From positions 38,546 through 102,545 of the forward strand of contig NZ_WMBA01000023.1 in NCBI RefSeq assembly GCF_009707865.1: a DNA stretch of 64,000 bases, given 5' to 3'. Both the position numbers and the translations under genes were made by a program. The DNA is from Amycolatopsis pithecellobii (lineage in GTDB: Bacteria; Actinomycetota; Actinomycetes; Mycobacteriales; Pseudonocardiaceae). Shown here piece after piece: positions 34,898-45,771 of the stretch. The notes beneath the pieces are model-generated. The model saw only the letters and a list, made by a program, of their open reading frames with translations, did not search any database and was not told where the DNA came from. Each line of letters begins with the position of its first letter. Position 1 is the stretch's first letter.

Positions 34898-35968
34898 GTG
34901 AGCACAGAGATCGTCCTCGATCGTGAGGCCGGCGTCTTCGATCGCCAGACCGCCATGGGCACCGCGCACGAGCAGGTGGTCTTCTGCCGCGACGAGCAGT
35001 CCGGGCTGCGTGCGATCATCGGCATCCACCACACCGGCCTCGGCCCGGCCCTCGGTGGTACCCGGTTCTATCCCTATCGCTCCGAGCAGGCCGCACTCAC
35101 CGACGTTCTGCGGTTATCGGAAGGCATGACCTACAAGGCGGCTGCCGCCGGGCTCGCCCTCGGCGGCGGCAAGGGCGTGATCATCGGTGATCCGCTGCTC
35201 GACAAGACGCCGGAACTGTTGCGGGCCTACGGCAAGTTCGTCGACTCGCTCGCGGGCCGCTACATCACGGCCGCCGACATGGGCACGACAGCCGAGGACG
35301 TGGACGTCGTCGGGACAGTCACCCCGCACGTGGTCGGCCGCACCGAAAGCGCCGGCGGTTCCGGCGACACGGGGTGGTCCACGGCGTACGGCGTATTCCA
35401 GGCGATGCGGGCGGCCTCCGCGGTGGTGTGGGGCACCGCCGGCCTGGCCGGCCGGACCGTCGGAGTGGAGGGGGCCGGCAAGGTCGGATATCACCTCATC
35501 GGCCTGCTGGCCGAGGCCGGCGCGGAGGTCGTTGTCACCGATCCTTCGGACGACGCGCTCCATCGTGTGCGCACCAGCCATGCCGGGGTGAAAACCTCGC
35601 CAGCCGTCATCGAGGACCCCATCGATATCTACGCCCCGTGCGCACTGGGAAGCACACTCACTCCCGCGTCGGCAAACGCACTCCAGGCGAGATTGGTCTG
35701 CGGAGCCGCCAACAACCAGCTTCAGGATCGGGCCGTCGCGGCGACCCTGATGCGTCGCGGCGTCGCGTGGGTCCCCGACTACATCGCCAACGCCGGTGGC
35801 CTCATCCAGGGCAACGGCGAGCGGCTGGGCAAGGCGGCCCACGACGTCCGGGAAGACATCGAGGCGCTCGGCGCCTCCGTCACCGAAGTCCTGGTCCAGG
35901 CCAAGGAAAGCGGCATCACCACAGCGGCCGCAGCCGACGCCGTGGTCCGCCGGCGCCTCGCCCGCTGA
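34898..35968 (+). CDS. vdh: Valine/leucine dehydrogenase
   Basis: A 356-residue Glu/Leu/Phe/Val dehydrogenase, about the length of Streptomyces valine dehydrogenase. GPALGGTRFYPY binds substrate, and the catalytic lysine lies in LALGGGKGVIIGDP. VEGAGKVGYHL is the NAD motif and CGAANNQL a family signature. GTG 34898 is chosen because GGAG lies 5 bp upstream; an ATG at 34865 lacks a well-spaced site. It deaminates branched-chain amino acids to 2-oxoacids, and the next gene can take the oxoacid to an acyl-CoA. Confidence 0.9.
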   Translation: MSTEIVLDREAGVFDRQTAMGTAHEQVVFCRDEQSGLRAIIGIHHTGLGPALGGTRFYPYRSEQAALTDVLRLSEGMTYKAAAAGLALGGGKGVIIGDPLLDKTPELLRAYGKFVDSLAGRYITAADMGTTAEDVDVVGTVTPHVVGRTESAGGSGDTGWSTAYGVFQAMRAASAVVWGTAGLAGRTVGVEGAGKVGYHLIGLLAEAGAEVVVTDPSDDALHRVRTSHAGVKTSPAVIEDPIDIYAPCALGSTLTPASANALQARLVCGAANNQLQDRAVAATLMRRGVAWVPDYIANAGGLIQGNGERLGKAAHDVREDIEALGASVTEVLVQAKESGITTAAAADAVVRRRLAR

Positions 35969-36005
35969 CGAACTGCCGCTCTGGCAGCAAGAACGGAGAG
36001 ACACG

Positions 36006-39000
36006 ATGACTGACACCCTCCAGCACGACGCGGTGGCCAAGTACGACCTGAACGACCGATACCGCACCGGCGCCCCGGCCGTACTGCTGACCGGGGTACA
36101 GGCCATCGCGCGGCTGCTTGTCGAGCAGCACGAGCTCGACCGGCGGCAAGGGCGTCGCACGGCCGCGTTCGTCTCGGGATACCAAGGCAGTCCGCTGGGG
36201 GGCGTGGACCGGTTGCTCGGCGGGATGCCCGGCACGCTGGCCGCGAACGACGTGACTTTCGTGCCCGGTCTCAATGAGGAACTCGCGGCCACCGCGGTCT
36301 GGGGTTCCCAGATGGATCTCCCGGTCGGTGCCTCACCCTACGACGGCGTGGTGGGTATCTGGTACGGCAAGGGACCTGGTCTGGACCGCGCCACCGACAC
36401 GCTGCGTCACGCGAACATGTTCGGAGTCAATCCGAACGGCGGCGCATTGCTGCTCGTCGGGGACGACCCGGGCAGCAAGTCGTCGACCGTTCCGGCGGTC
36501 AGTGAGCGGTCACTGGCCGCACTCGGCATTCCCGTGCTGTTCCCGCGCAACGCGACCGAAATCGTCACACTGGGACTGCACGGTATCGCCATGTCCCGGG
36601 CGTCGGGCTGCCTCGTCGCACTCAAGATCGTCGCCGATGTCGCCGACGGCGCCTGGACCGTCGACGACACCGTTTCCCAGGTTCAGACCACCACTCCACC
36701 GTCCAAATGGGACGGACTGCCCTGGACCTACCGGCAGCGCACCGTCGACCTCGCCCCGGGCCGCATCCAGGCGGCCGAGGACGACCTGTACGGCCCGCGC
36801 ACCGCCGCGGTGATCGCCTACGCGGCGGCCAACAACCTCAACCCGGTCGAGGTCGACCCGCCCGCACCCACTGTCGGTTTGATCGCCTCCGGGAGCACCT
36901 ACAACGCGCTGCGCCAAAGCCTTCTCGACCTCGGCGTCGACGACGCCCAGCTCGAGCGATCCGGCATCCGGGTCATGCGGATGGGCATGATCCACCCCGT
37001 CGACCAGGCCGCCATCGTGGAGTTCGCCGCCGGACTCGAGGAAATCCTCGTCGTCGAAGACAAGACCGCCTTCCTCGAAACCCACATCCGGGATGCGCTC
37101 TACGGGACCGCCCACACCCCCCGCGTCCTCGGGAAGAAGGACGCGGCCGGTCAGCCGCTCGTCCCGCACGACGGCGAGCTGACCGCCGGGCGGCTGACGG
37201 GACCGCTGCGCCGCGTGCTCCGCGACCGCGTCCCCTTGGCCGCCCCGGCCTCCGGCCCGATCCAGCTCCCCGTATTGAGCACCTCGCGAGCGCCCTATTT
37301 CTGCAGTGGGTGCCCGCACAACAGGTCGACCGTGCTTCCTGAAGGCTCCATCGGCGGCGGCGGCATCGGTTGCCACACAATGGTGACACTCGAGGCACGG
37401 CAAGCGTCGTCCGTCGTCGCGATCACCCAGATGGGCGGCGAAGGGGCCCAGTGGATCGGTCAGGCGCCGTTCACCGATGTCGGGCACATTTTCCAGAACG
37501 TCGGCGACGGCACTTACTTCCACTCCGGACAGCTCGCCGTCCAGGCCTGCGTCGCCGCGGGGGTCAACATCACCTACAAACTCCTGTACAACGAAGTCGT
37601 CGCCATGACCGGCGCACAGGACGCCGAGGGCGCGCTCCCCGTGGAGGCGCTGACCCACAAGCTCACCCACGAAGGCGTCAGCAAGATCATCATTTGCGCC
37701 GACGAGCCGGACCGTCACCGCCGCCGCAAGCTCGCCAAGGGAACGCTGCTGTGGCACCGGGACCGGCTCGACGAGGCCCAGCGTCTGCTGCGTGACACCC
37801 CGGGCGTCACCGTCCTGATCTACGACCAGCACTGCGCCGCGGACGCCCGGCGGCAGCGCAAGCGCGGAACGCTGCCCGCGCGCACGACCAGGGTCGTCAT
37901 CAACGAAGCCGTCTGCGAAGGCTGCGGCGATTGCGGCAGGAAGAGCAACTGTTTGTCGGTGCGCCCCGTCGACACCGAGTACGGGCGTAAGACGCGGATC
38001 GACCAGACGTCCTGCAACACCGACTACAGCTGCCTCGACGGTGATTGTCCCTCCTTCGTCACCGTTGAGGTCGACCCCGAAGCCCGGCAGGCGCGGCACA
38101 CGATCCCTGATCCTCCGAAGGTCCCCGCTCCCCCGTCGCCCGGACGATCGGGTCCCCAGGACGTGTTCCTCGCGGGCATCGGTGGCACCGGCATCGTCAC
38201 CGTCAACCAGGTGCTCGCCACCGCCGCCATACTGGCCGGATATGAGGTCGAGACCCTGGACCAGATCGGGTTGAGCCAGAAGGCCGGGCCCGTCACCGGT
38301 CACCTCCGTTTCGCGGAGGTGAAACTCGAGCCCTCGAACCGGGTGTCACCGGGCGCTTCGGACTGCATCCTCGCCTTCGACCTGCTCACCGCCGCCGAAC
38401 CGCGCAACCTCGCTTACGGCGATCCCTCCACGACCATCGCCGTGGCGTCGACCAGCGAGACGCCGACGGGCGACATGGTGTACGACCCGGCCGTGAGTTA
38501 TGTGGCGGCGGAGGAGCTCGTCACGCGCCTGGAGTCGGTGACTGCCGAGCTCCATTCGTTCGACGCCCTCGCCGCCGCGGAGAAGCTGTTCGGGAACAAC
38601 GCGGCTGCGAACTTCCTCATCGTCGGTGCCGCGTATCAGAGCGGGGCCTTGCAGATTCCCGCCGGCGCCATCGAGGAGGCGATCGGGATCAACGGGGTGG
38701 CCGTATCCGCCAACGTCGCGGCGTTCCGATGGGGCCGTGCTGCCGTTGCGGCACCGGACCGCTTTGCCGCCGCCACCGCGCCGCCGGAACGAGCGAAGGC
38801 CCCCGTACCGCCGGCGGCCTTGGCCGGGTCACCCCTCGACGGCGAGGTCCGCCGCCTCGTCGAGCTGCGGTCCGCCGAGCTCGTCGGGTACCAGGACGTG
38901 AAGACAGCCGAGAACTACATCCGGTTCGTCGAGCGAGTGTGGGACGCCGAGCGTGCCGTCACGCCGCAGACCCGCTTCACGGAAGCGGTCGCGCGCTACC

Positions 39001-39500
39001 TCTACAAGCTCACCGCATACAAGGACGAGTACGAAGTCGCCCGCCTCCTCACCGCCCCCGGTTTCGTCGAGGCGGCCACGGCCGAGGTCCCCGGGAGCGG
39101 TCGAGTGACTTTCCAGCTCCACCCGCCCATTCTCCGTGCACTCGGACGGAAGAAGAAGGTTCGTTTCGGCCCCCCATCGCACCGCGTGCTGCGCTCGCTG
39201 GCCGCGCTGAAGGGATTGCGCGGAACTCGGTTGGACCTCTTCGGATACGCCCACGTCCGGCGGCTCGAGCGCGCCCTGGTCGCGCATTACCGGGAGGTCG
39301 TCACCAGCCTCGCCGAGAGCCTCACGCCCGAAAACTACGAGCGAGCCGTCCGTGTCGCGAGCCTGCCCGACCTCGTCCGCGGTTACGAAGGGGTCAAACT
39401 CGCCAATGTCGCCCACTACCGCGAAAGCCTCGCGGCCGAAGGCATCGATACGCCATGGAGCCAGGCCGCGCCCCTCACTGCCGGTCAGGAACAGGGATAG
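36006..39500 (+). CDS. Single-chain indolepyruvate-type 2-oxoacid:ferredoxin oxidoreductase
   Basis: A 1164-residue fused protein equal to IorA plus IorB plus linker. The N-terminal pyrimidine-binding half (about 25-440) starts SGYQGSPLGGVD; CSGCPHNRST (near 436) and GGEGAQWIGQ precede the TPP site. An iron-sulfur motif C637-x2-C-x2-C-x5-C (EGCGDCGRKSNC) and further cysteines follow. The gamma domain begins at FLAGIGGTGIV (about 720). CGGAGAG precedes the ATG. It converts an aryl or branched 2-oxoacid to acyl-CoA with ferredoxin. Co-directional with valine dehydrogenase (37-bp gap), it suggests a BKD-independent route for valine or aromatic amino acids. Confidence 0.92.
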   Translation: MTDTLQHDAVAKYDLNDRYRTGAPAVLLTGVQAIARLLVEQHELDRRQGRRTAAFVSGYQGSPLGGVDRLLGGMPGTLAANDVTFVPGLNEELAATAVWGSQMDLPVGASPYDGVVGIWYGKGPGLDRATDTLRHANMFGVNPNGGALLLVGDDPGSKSSTVPAVSERSLAALGIPVLFPRNATEIVTLGLHGIAMSRASGCLVALKIVADVADGAWTVDDTVSQVQTTTPPSKWDGLPWTYRQRTVDLAPGRIQAAEDDLYGPRTAAVIAYAAANNLNPVEVDPPAPTVGLIASGSTYNALRQSLLDLGVDDAQLERSGIRVMRMGMIHPVDQAAIVEFAAGLEEILVVEDKTAFLETHIRDALYGTAHTPRVLGKKDAAGQPLVPHDGELTAGRLTGPLRRVLRDRVPLAAPASGPIQLPVLSTSRAPYFCSGCPHNRSTVLPEGSIGGGGIGCHTMVTLEARQASSVVAITQMGGEGAQWIGQAPFTDVGHIFQNVGDGTYFHSGQLAVQACVAAGVNITYKLLYNEVVAMTGAQDAEGALPVEALTHKLTHEGVSKIIICADEPDRHRRRKLAKGTLLWHRDRLDEAQRLLRDTPGVTVLIYDQHCAADARRQRKRGTLPARTTRVVINEAVCEGCGDCGRKSNCLSVRPVDTEYGRKTRIDQTSCNTDYSCLDGDCPSFVTVEVDPEARQARHTIPDPPKVPAPPSPGRSGPQDVFLAGIGGTGIVTVNQVLATAAILAGYEVETLDQIGLSQKAGPVTGHLRFAEVKLEPSNRVSPGASDCILAFDLLTAAEPRNLAYGDPSTTIAVASTSETPTGDMVYDPAVSYVAAEELVTRLESVTAELHSFDALAAAEKLFGNNAAANFLIVGAAYQSGALQIPAGAIEEAIGINGVAVSANVAAFRWGRAAVAAPDRFAAATAPPERAKAPVPPAALAGSPLDGEVRRLVELRSAELVGYQDVKTAENYIRFVERVWDAERAVTPQTRFTEAVARYLYKLTAYKDEYEVARLLTAPGFVEAATAEVPGSGRVTFQLHPPILRALGRKKKVRFGPPSHRVLRSLAALKGLRGTRLDLFGYAHVRRLERALVAHYREVVTSLAESLTPENYERAVRVASLPDLVRGYEGVKLANVAHYRESLAAEGIDTPWSQAAPLTAGQEQG

Positions 39501-39567
39501 GTGCGCGCGCGGGCCGTGTCGTTCATGATGGGGATCCACCCCAGCACAAGGACAACGAGGTTCGCGG

Positions 39568-40794
39568 ATGGCACAGGGTCAAGGTGTCCTCTGGCATCGG
39601 AGGGCCGCATTGGAGCGAGAGTGGGCGCGGTGGGTGCCGGCGCCGACCACGCCCGGCAGCGGAGCCGCGGCCCCCGGATTGCGCCCCGAGGTCGTTCAGT
39701 CGTGGTCTCGCTCGCTCCGGACTGTCGACCCGGCCCGGGACAGCGCCCCGACCATCGACGACGGCGACGTCGGACCCCGGTGGGTGGAGTCGCCGCTGCG
39801 CGGACCGGTGACCGAGCTGGCCGAGGAACTGCGCGGCATCGCCGACGACGCGGGGTATATCGCCGCGGTCACTGATGAAACGGGCACAATTCTGTGGTCG
39901 TGTGGTGGCCGGGTGATGCGCCGGCGCGCCGAGCGGGTGAACTTCGCGCCCGGCGGGCGGTGGGACGAACCGCATATGGGGACCAATGCGTTGTCCCTCG
40001 CGCTCCGCACGGGCCGGCCCAGTTCGGTGTTCTCGGCCGAACATCTGGTCGCCGCGCTGCACGGCTGGGTCTGCTATTGCGCCCCGATCCGCGATCGACG
40101 GGGCAACCAGCTCGGTGTTCTCGACCTGTCCACGACTTGGGACCGCTCGCATCCGCTGGCGATGTCGACCGTGCGCACCCTCATCACCACGATTCAGACC
40201 AGGCTGCGTAACCCGGTGCCCACGGCGCGGGCCGGTATCCAGCTGAACTGCCTCGGCGTGGCCGAAATCCTGCGCGACGGCGTTCCCGTGCGCCTGCGAC
40301 CGAGGCAAGTCGAGATCCTCGCCCTGCTGGCGCTGGAACCCGAAGGGTTCACGCCCGAGCGCCTGCGCGAGGCGGTCTACGGCGAGCGGCAGGTCAGCGC
40401 GACGACCCTCAAGGCCGAGGTGTCGCACCTGCGGCGGGCCGTCGGTGGTGACATCACCAGTCGGCGGTACGCGCTCGCGGGGCCGATTTCGTGCGATGCG
40501 GTGGACGTGCTCGCCGCGATCAGATCCGGCGACACGGCGACCGCGGTCCGGCTTCACCGTGGTCCGCTGTTGCCTGAATCGGACGCGCCGGGTATCGCGC
40601 AATGGCGGGAGTACCTGGAGGTCGGCGTGCGCACCGCGGTCCTGGAGAGCGACGTCGCCGAACACGCGTTGCGGTACGGCGAAAGCGCGCCTCACGATGT
40701 CGAGGTGCATGAGCACGCGTTGCGGCTGCTGGCCAGTGGCGATGTGCGCCGGGCCGGCGCCACCGCGCGCCTGCGAGCAGCTTCTCGCGACTGA
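39568..40794 (+). CDS. GAF-domain regulator with winged-helix/SARP-like output
   Basis: A 408-residue regulator. Residues about 75-225 form a GAF-like sensor (AGYIAAVTDETGTILW, then HMGTNALSLAL), similar to the sensor part of AcoR-type activators. Residues about 245-330 look like an OmpR/SARP winged helix (LRPRQVEILALLALEPEGFTPERL), followed by a BTAD-like helical tail. It sits immediately upstream of the aldehyde dehydrogenase and DUF779 pair and is the likely alcohol/aldehyde-responsive activator of that pair. Confidence 0.85.
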   Translation: MAQGQGVLWHRRAALEREWARWVPAPTTPGSGAAAPGLRPEVVQSWSRSLRTVDPARDSAPTIDDGDVGPRWVESPLRGPVTELAEELRGIADDAGYIAAVTDETGTILWSCGGRVMRRRAERVNFAPGGRWDEPHMGTNALSLALRTGRPSSVFSAEHLVAALHGWVCYCAPIRDRRGNQLGVLDLSTTWDRSHPLAMSTVRTLITTIQTRLRNPVPTARAGIQLNCLGVAEILRDGVPVRLRPRQVEILALLALEPEGFTPERLREAVYGERQVSATTLKAEVSHLRRAVGGDITSRRYALAGPISCDAVDVLAAIRSGDTATAVRLHRGPLLPESDAPGIAQWREYLEVGVRTAVLESDVAEHALRYGESAPHDVEVHEHALRLLASGDVRRAGATARLRAASRD

Positions 40795-40902
40795 ACTCTT
40801 CGCGACGCCAACCTCGCGCCAACCCTCGTGAGTCACCGTGATCACCATCGCGGCGATCATCGCCGTGCCTGAGCACACCCCAGACTCAACGAGGAGCGTC
40901 GC

Positions 40903-42420
<1,518 letters not shown>

Positions 42421-42421
42421 G

Positions 42422-42826
42422 ATGACACCTTCGGTCAACCGGGTCACCCTGACCGGGGCGGCGAACGCTCTGCTTGCCCGACTGGTGGAACAGCACGGCC
42501 CGGTGCTGTTCCACCAGTCCGGCGGCTGCTGCGACGGCAGCGCACCCATGTGTTTCCCCCGCGACGATTTCCGGGTCGGGGGCGTGGATGTGCTGCTCGG
42601 CCACGTCGGAGACGGTGTCCCGTTCTGGATGAGCGCCGACCAATACGAGTACTGGAAACACACGCACCTGACAGTGGACGTCGTCGAAGGACGTGGCAGC
42701 GGATTCTCCCTCGAAGCACCGGAAGGCGTGCGCTTCCTGATCCGCTCCCGGCTACTCACCGATGACGAAACCGACGCGCTCGCAGCAGGGCCACCACCTC
42801 CCCGAGGATCCGACCTGACGGAATGA
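42422..42826 (+). CDS. DUF779 family protein
   Basis: A 134-residue protein of DUF779, nearly always found next to AldA/ExaC-type aldehyde dehydrogenases. The conserved motif FHQSGGCCDGSAPMC (30-44) has three cysteines. YWKHTHLTVDVV and FSLEAPEGVRFLIRSRL complete the family pattern. It starts 1 bp after the ALDH stop, so it is translationally coupled. Function is unknown; a metal-binding or chaperone-like role has been guessed for the family. Confidence 0.92.
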   Translation: MTPSVNRVTLTGAANALLARLVEQHGPVLFHQSGGCCDGSAPMCFPRDDFRVGGVDVLLGHVGDGVPFWMSADQYEYWKHTHLTVDVVEGRGSGFSLEAPEGVRFLIRSRLLTDDETDALAAGPPPPRGSDLTE

Positions 42827-43328
42827 TCGGCCCAATTCCGCCGTGTTTCGCACCACCTCGGACATCGATCCGCCAAAGGCTGGAGGCGTCAGGCGAATTC
42901 TAGGTGGCGATTCAGTCCATCACCGCACCAAACGTCGCACCTGACATCCTCGGGCACAAATCCCGGCACCTTCGGACACTGCTTGCCCAGCAGGCGCATG
43001 TCTTGACGTTGTGCACCACCTCTTGCCGAGTCCGGCGCGCGCGAATTGCTCACCTATTTGGCGCACAGACGATCAACTCTCGCGGTGCTAGCGTAGTTGT
43101 CGCTCTGCTCACGCAGGCTGACAACTCTGGGGTGCGAAATTTCGCGTATAAGAATTAGGGTCTCGTTGTGTCCATAATTCGCGGCTCGCCGGCTGCCGGT
43201 TATTCATAATCCGGAGTTCCGGTTTTCGCCTTTGCGCGAGGGCGCGCGCACATTCGATAATGGTTACCCGGTGCGACGCTACTGTGTTTGTTTTTTGCTG
43301 AGCACAGGGTGGGCACGTTGGGAGAAAC
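42827..43328. promoter_or_regulatory. Regulatory gap upstream of the natural-product cluster
   Basis: A 500-bp gap that turns AT-rich after 43080. It holds an extended dyad at 43096-43125 (GTTGTC-N3-CTGC, TCAC loop, GCAG-N3-GACAAC), a perfect 12-bp palindrome GCGAAATTTCGC at 43134-43145, and a -10-like TATAAG at 43147-43152. Arm and gap layout recall operators of StrR-type regulators, one of which is encoded next. I found no believable gene here; an 84-codon frame from 42904 has no ribosome site. Confidence 0.5.
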
Positions 43329-44408
43329 ATGCCTGCTCGTGATGATCGTTCGTCCCGGCTGGCCGATCATGGCGAAGCTGAACTGCCGGCCGATCACTGG
43401 CTGACAGCTCAACTGGGCAGTTGTCCGTTGACGCGCCTACCGATCGACGCGCTGCTGCCTGCCGATTCACCTCGTCAGGGGGGCACCAGCCACAGTCACG
43501 CGGAGTTGCTTGCCGAAGTAGAGGGCACCCTACCGCCGATAGTCGTGCACGGGCCCACCATGCGGGTCGTTGACGGGATGCACCGGGTGCGCGCCGCGCA
43601 GGCGCGCGGTCAGCGTGACATCGCGGCAAAGGTTTACGACGGCACCGAACGAGACGCTTTTGTGATTGCGGTGAAACTCAATGTTCAGCACGGGCTCCCG
43701 CTTGGTCGCGCCGAACGCGTTGCGGCAGCCGAGCGCATCGTCGATTCGCATCCCGACTGGTCGAACCGCATGATCGCTTCGGCCACCGGCCTCTCCCCCA
43801 GCACCGTCGCGCAAATTCGAAAACGTTCGAGTGACTCGATCGACCAGTTGGACGCCCGGCGCGGACAGGACGGCCGCGTTCGGCCGCTCAACAGCGCAGC
43901 CGGACGGCTGCTGGCCGGCAAGCTCCTTGCCGAGCGGCCGGAGGCTTCGCTCCGTGCCGTCGCGCGGGAGGCGGGGGTCTCTCCGTCCACCGTGCAGGAC
44001 GTTCGCCAGCGACTACGGGCCGGCGAGCATCCGCTTCGCGATCGGCAGCGAATCGGGACCGGCGGCGCAGGCGCCGTCCGGCCGGAACCTTCGCGCGAGC
44101 TGCAGCCGCAGTTTGTGAGTGACCCAGTCGGCAGGCTCGCGGATCTGAAGAACGATCCTGCACTGCGCTTCCGCGACACCGGGCGGGTGCTTCTTCGATG
44201 GCTCGATGTGCATATCGGTGGAATGGCACATTGGGACGACATTGTGCACAAGGTCCCTGAGCACCTAGTGGGTACGGTGGCGGACCTCGCACGCTCCCAC
44301 GCCCAGGCGTGGTCCCGCTTCGCCGAACACCTTGAACGACGGGCGATCGACGACGGGCGCCGTGCCCGTTCCAGCGAAAGCGACGTAGGACCGGTTGAGA
44401 AGAGGTAA
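43329..44408 (+). CDS. ParB-domain cluster regulator, StrR-like
   Basis: A 359-residue protein. A ParB/sulfiredoxin-like domain covers about 35-110 (LPIDALLPADSPRQGG; IVVHGPTMRVVDGMHRVRAA). Two HTH segments follow, at about 150-172 (SNRMIASATGLSPSTVAQIRK) and 207-227 (SLRAVAREAGVSPSTVQDVR). This layout matches pathway-specific activators of the StrR/NovG group rather than chromosome-segregation ParB. GGGAG lies 5 bp before the ATG. It is first in the cluster and 6 bp before the DUF6271 gene, so it probably switches on the whole set. Confidence 0.85.
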   Translation: MPARDDRSSRLADHGEAELPADHWLTAQLGSCPLTRLPIDALLPADSPRQGGTSHSHAELLAEVEGTLPPIVVHGPTMRVVDGMHRVRAAQARGQRDIAAKVYDGTERDAFVIAVKLNVQHGLPLGRAERVAAAERIVDSHPDWSNRMIASATGLSPSTVAQIRKRSSDSIDQLDARRGQDGRVRPLNSAAGRLLAGKLLAERPEASLRAVAREAGVSPSTVQDVRQRLRAGEHPLRDRQRIGTGGAGAVRPEPSRELQPQFVSDPVGRLADLKNDPALRFRDTGRVLLRWLDVHIGGMAHWDDIVHKVPEHLVGTVADLARSHAQAWSRFAEHLERRAIDDGRRARSSESDVGPVEKR

Positions 44409-44414
44409 TACACA

Positions 44415-45752
44415 ATGCCGACGAATCTGCTGTACGTACCGACGAATCGACCTTGTGCGGACCAGATCAGCGAGCTTGCGAGGGAAGCTCTCCTTATTGG
44501 CACGGACGGTAGATCGTGTGTTCTCGCGCTTATCGAGCATTCTGACGCCCCCTGGGTTGATCAGCATCGGAAAACATTGGCTGAGCAACGGAAGTCCCAG
44601 GGCGTAAAGGTCATACACCTGACCGCGGGCGTAGCGGGCAACTTTCTCCGCACCGTGATCAACCGGCTGGATCTGCCCTCAGCCGACTCGAACCGATTGC
44701 TCGCGTTACTGAACCCAGATGAGCTGGCCTACGGGGCAGGTCCCAATAAGGCAGCGCTTCTGGCGGCCGCCCTGGGTTGCGATACTCTGCATCGCCGCGA
44801 CTCCGATGTGCGAGTCGACGAGTGGTCGACGGGAAAAGCCTACCCCTGTGTTCCTGAACTCCAGGCGCTGGGCCGCAAGATCGCCGATCTTGGACTCACC
44901 CTCCAGCCGAACGGGGCCCGAAATCCGGACCCCAGCAAGACCGTCAATTTTGTCGGCACCAGTAGTTTCGGCAATTCCCCGCACGATCGACGCGATCTGC
45001 TGCTGGCGGGCGAGCACTTCCTCGTGGAACTTGAGCTTCTCGCCGCGCCCGACGAGTCACCCGATCACCTTCTCGAGGAACTACGGCAGTACCTTACGGT
45101 TGACCCGGGCATCCGGTACACGACCGATTTTGCCGAACTGGACCTCACCGCCCGTACCGTCATGCTTTCCTGTGCGATGAAAGACGTGTTTCTGGAACTT
45201 CCCGAAATGCCGATTCATCGAACGCTCGGCACCGACTACCTGCGCAGGAATCTCCTCCGCAACCTGCACTATCCCATTATTTTCCATTCTCGCAAGGTGC
45301 ACCACCGGTACGATGACGACCGGGCCAAACAAGTAAACCCGAGCGCGGTGAATGACTACGCGCAACGAGACCTTCGGCACCTTATTCTGTGGCCAATTCT
45401 GACCCGCCATCACGAAACACTTCGACGCGCACCAAATTCTTTCCTCACCCCGGACGGGAAGTTGAATTCTGAGCAGTACGCCGCGAACCTGCTGGATGTA
45501 CTGGAGGACGTTGTTCCCGTAATAAAGGAATTGCCTGAACGCTTCGTGTCGATTTACCGTGCGGCCGCCCGAACGGTCGGCGACAAGCAGGTCGCGGCCC
45601 GGCTGTACGGCGTCGCCGATGCGGTCGAAGCCGGCCCGGACTATGTCGGCGAAGTCGCCCAGGGGGTCGAAGATTACTGCTTTCTCGTTCGCCATTGGCG
45701 CGCACTCATCGAGTCGGCGGCCACCCTGGACACCAAGGACTTGTACGTCTGA
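44415..45752 (+). CDS. DUF6271-like protein, putative GT-A-type nucleotide-sugar enzyme
   Basis: A 445-residue protein that I match to the actinomycete family DUF6271 from memory. The N-terminal half reads like a Rossmann/GT-A fold, starting LLYVPTNRPC with a strand near 36-41. A DxD-type motif, RRDSDVR (Asp129, Asp131), sits where a glycosyltransferase would bind a metal-nucleotide. HSRKVHHRYDDD at about 296-307 is another charged, conserved-looking patch. No signal peptide is seen. It follows the cluster regulator directly. Possible role: attaching a sugar or other nucleotide-activated group; this is inference. Confidence 0.7.
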   Translation: MPTNLLYVPTNRPCADQISELAREALLIGTDGRSCVLALIEHSDAPWVDQHRKTLAEQRKSQGVKVIHLTAGVAGNFLRTVINRLDLPSADSNRLLALLNPDELAYGAGPNKAALLAAALGCDTLHRRDSDVRVDEWSTGKAYPCVPELQALGRKIADLGLTLQPNGARNPDPSKTVNFVGTSSFGNSPHDRRDLLLAGEHFLVELELLAAPDESPDHLLEELRQYLTVDPGIRYTTDFAELDLTARTVMLSCAMKDVFLELPEMPIHRTLGTDYLRRNLLRNLHYPIIFHSRKVHHRYDDDRAKQVNPSAVNDYAQRDLRHLILWPILTRHHETLRRAPNSFLTPDGKLNSEQYAANLLDVLEDVVPVIKELPERFVSIYRAAARTVGDKQVAARLYGVADAVEAGPDYVGEVAQGVEDYCFLVRHWRALIESAATLDTKDLYV

Positions 45753-45771
45753 GCCGAGCGCTTGAACGCGA

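Noticed and set aside
43329..44408. Chromosome or plasmid partition ParB
   Set aside because: No ParA neighbour or parS site was seen, and the gene heads a biosynthetic operon; the StrR-like activator reading fits better.
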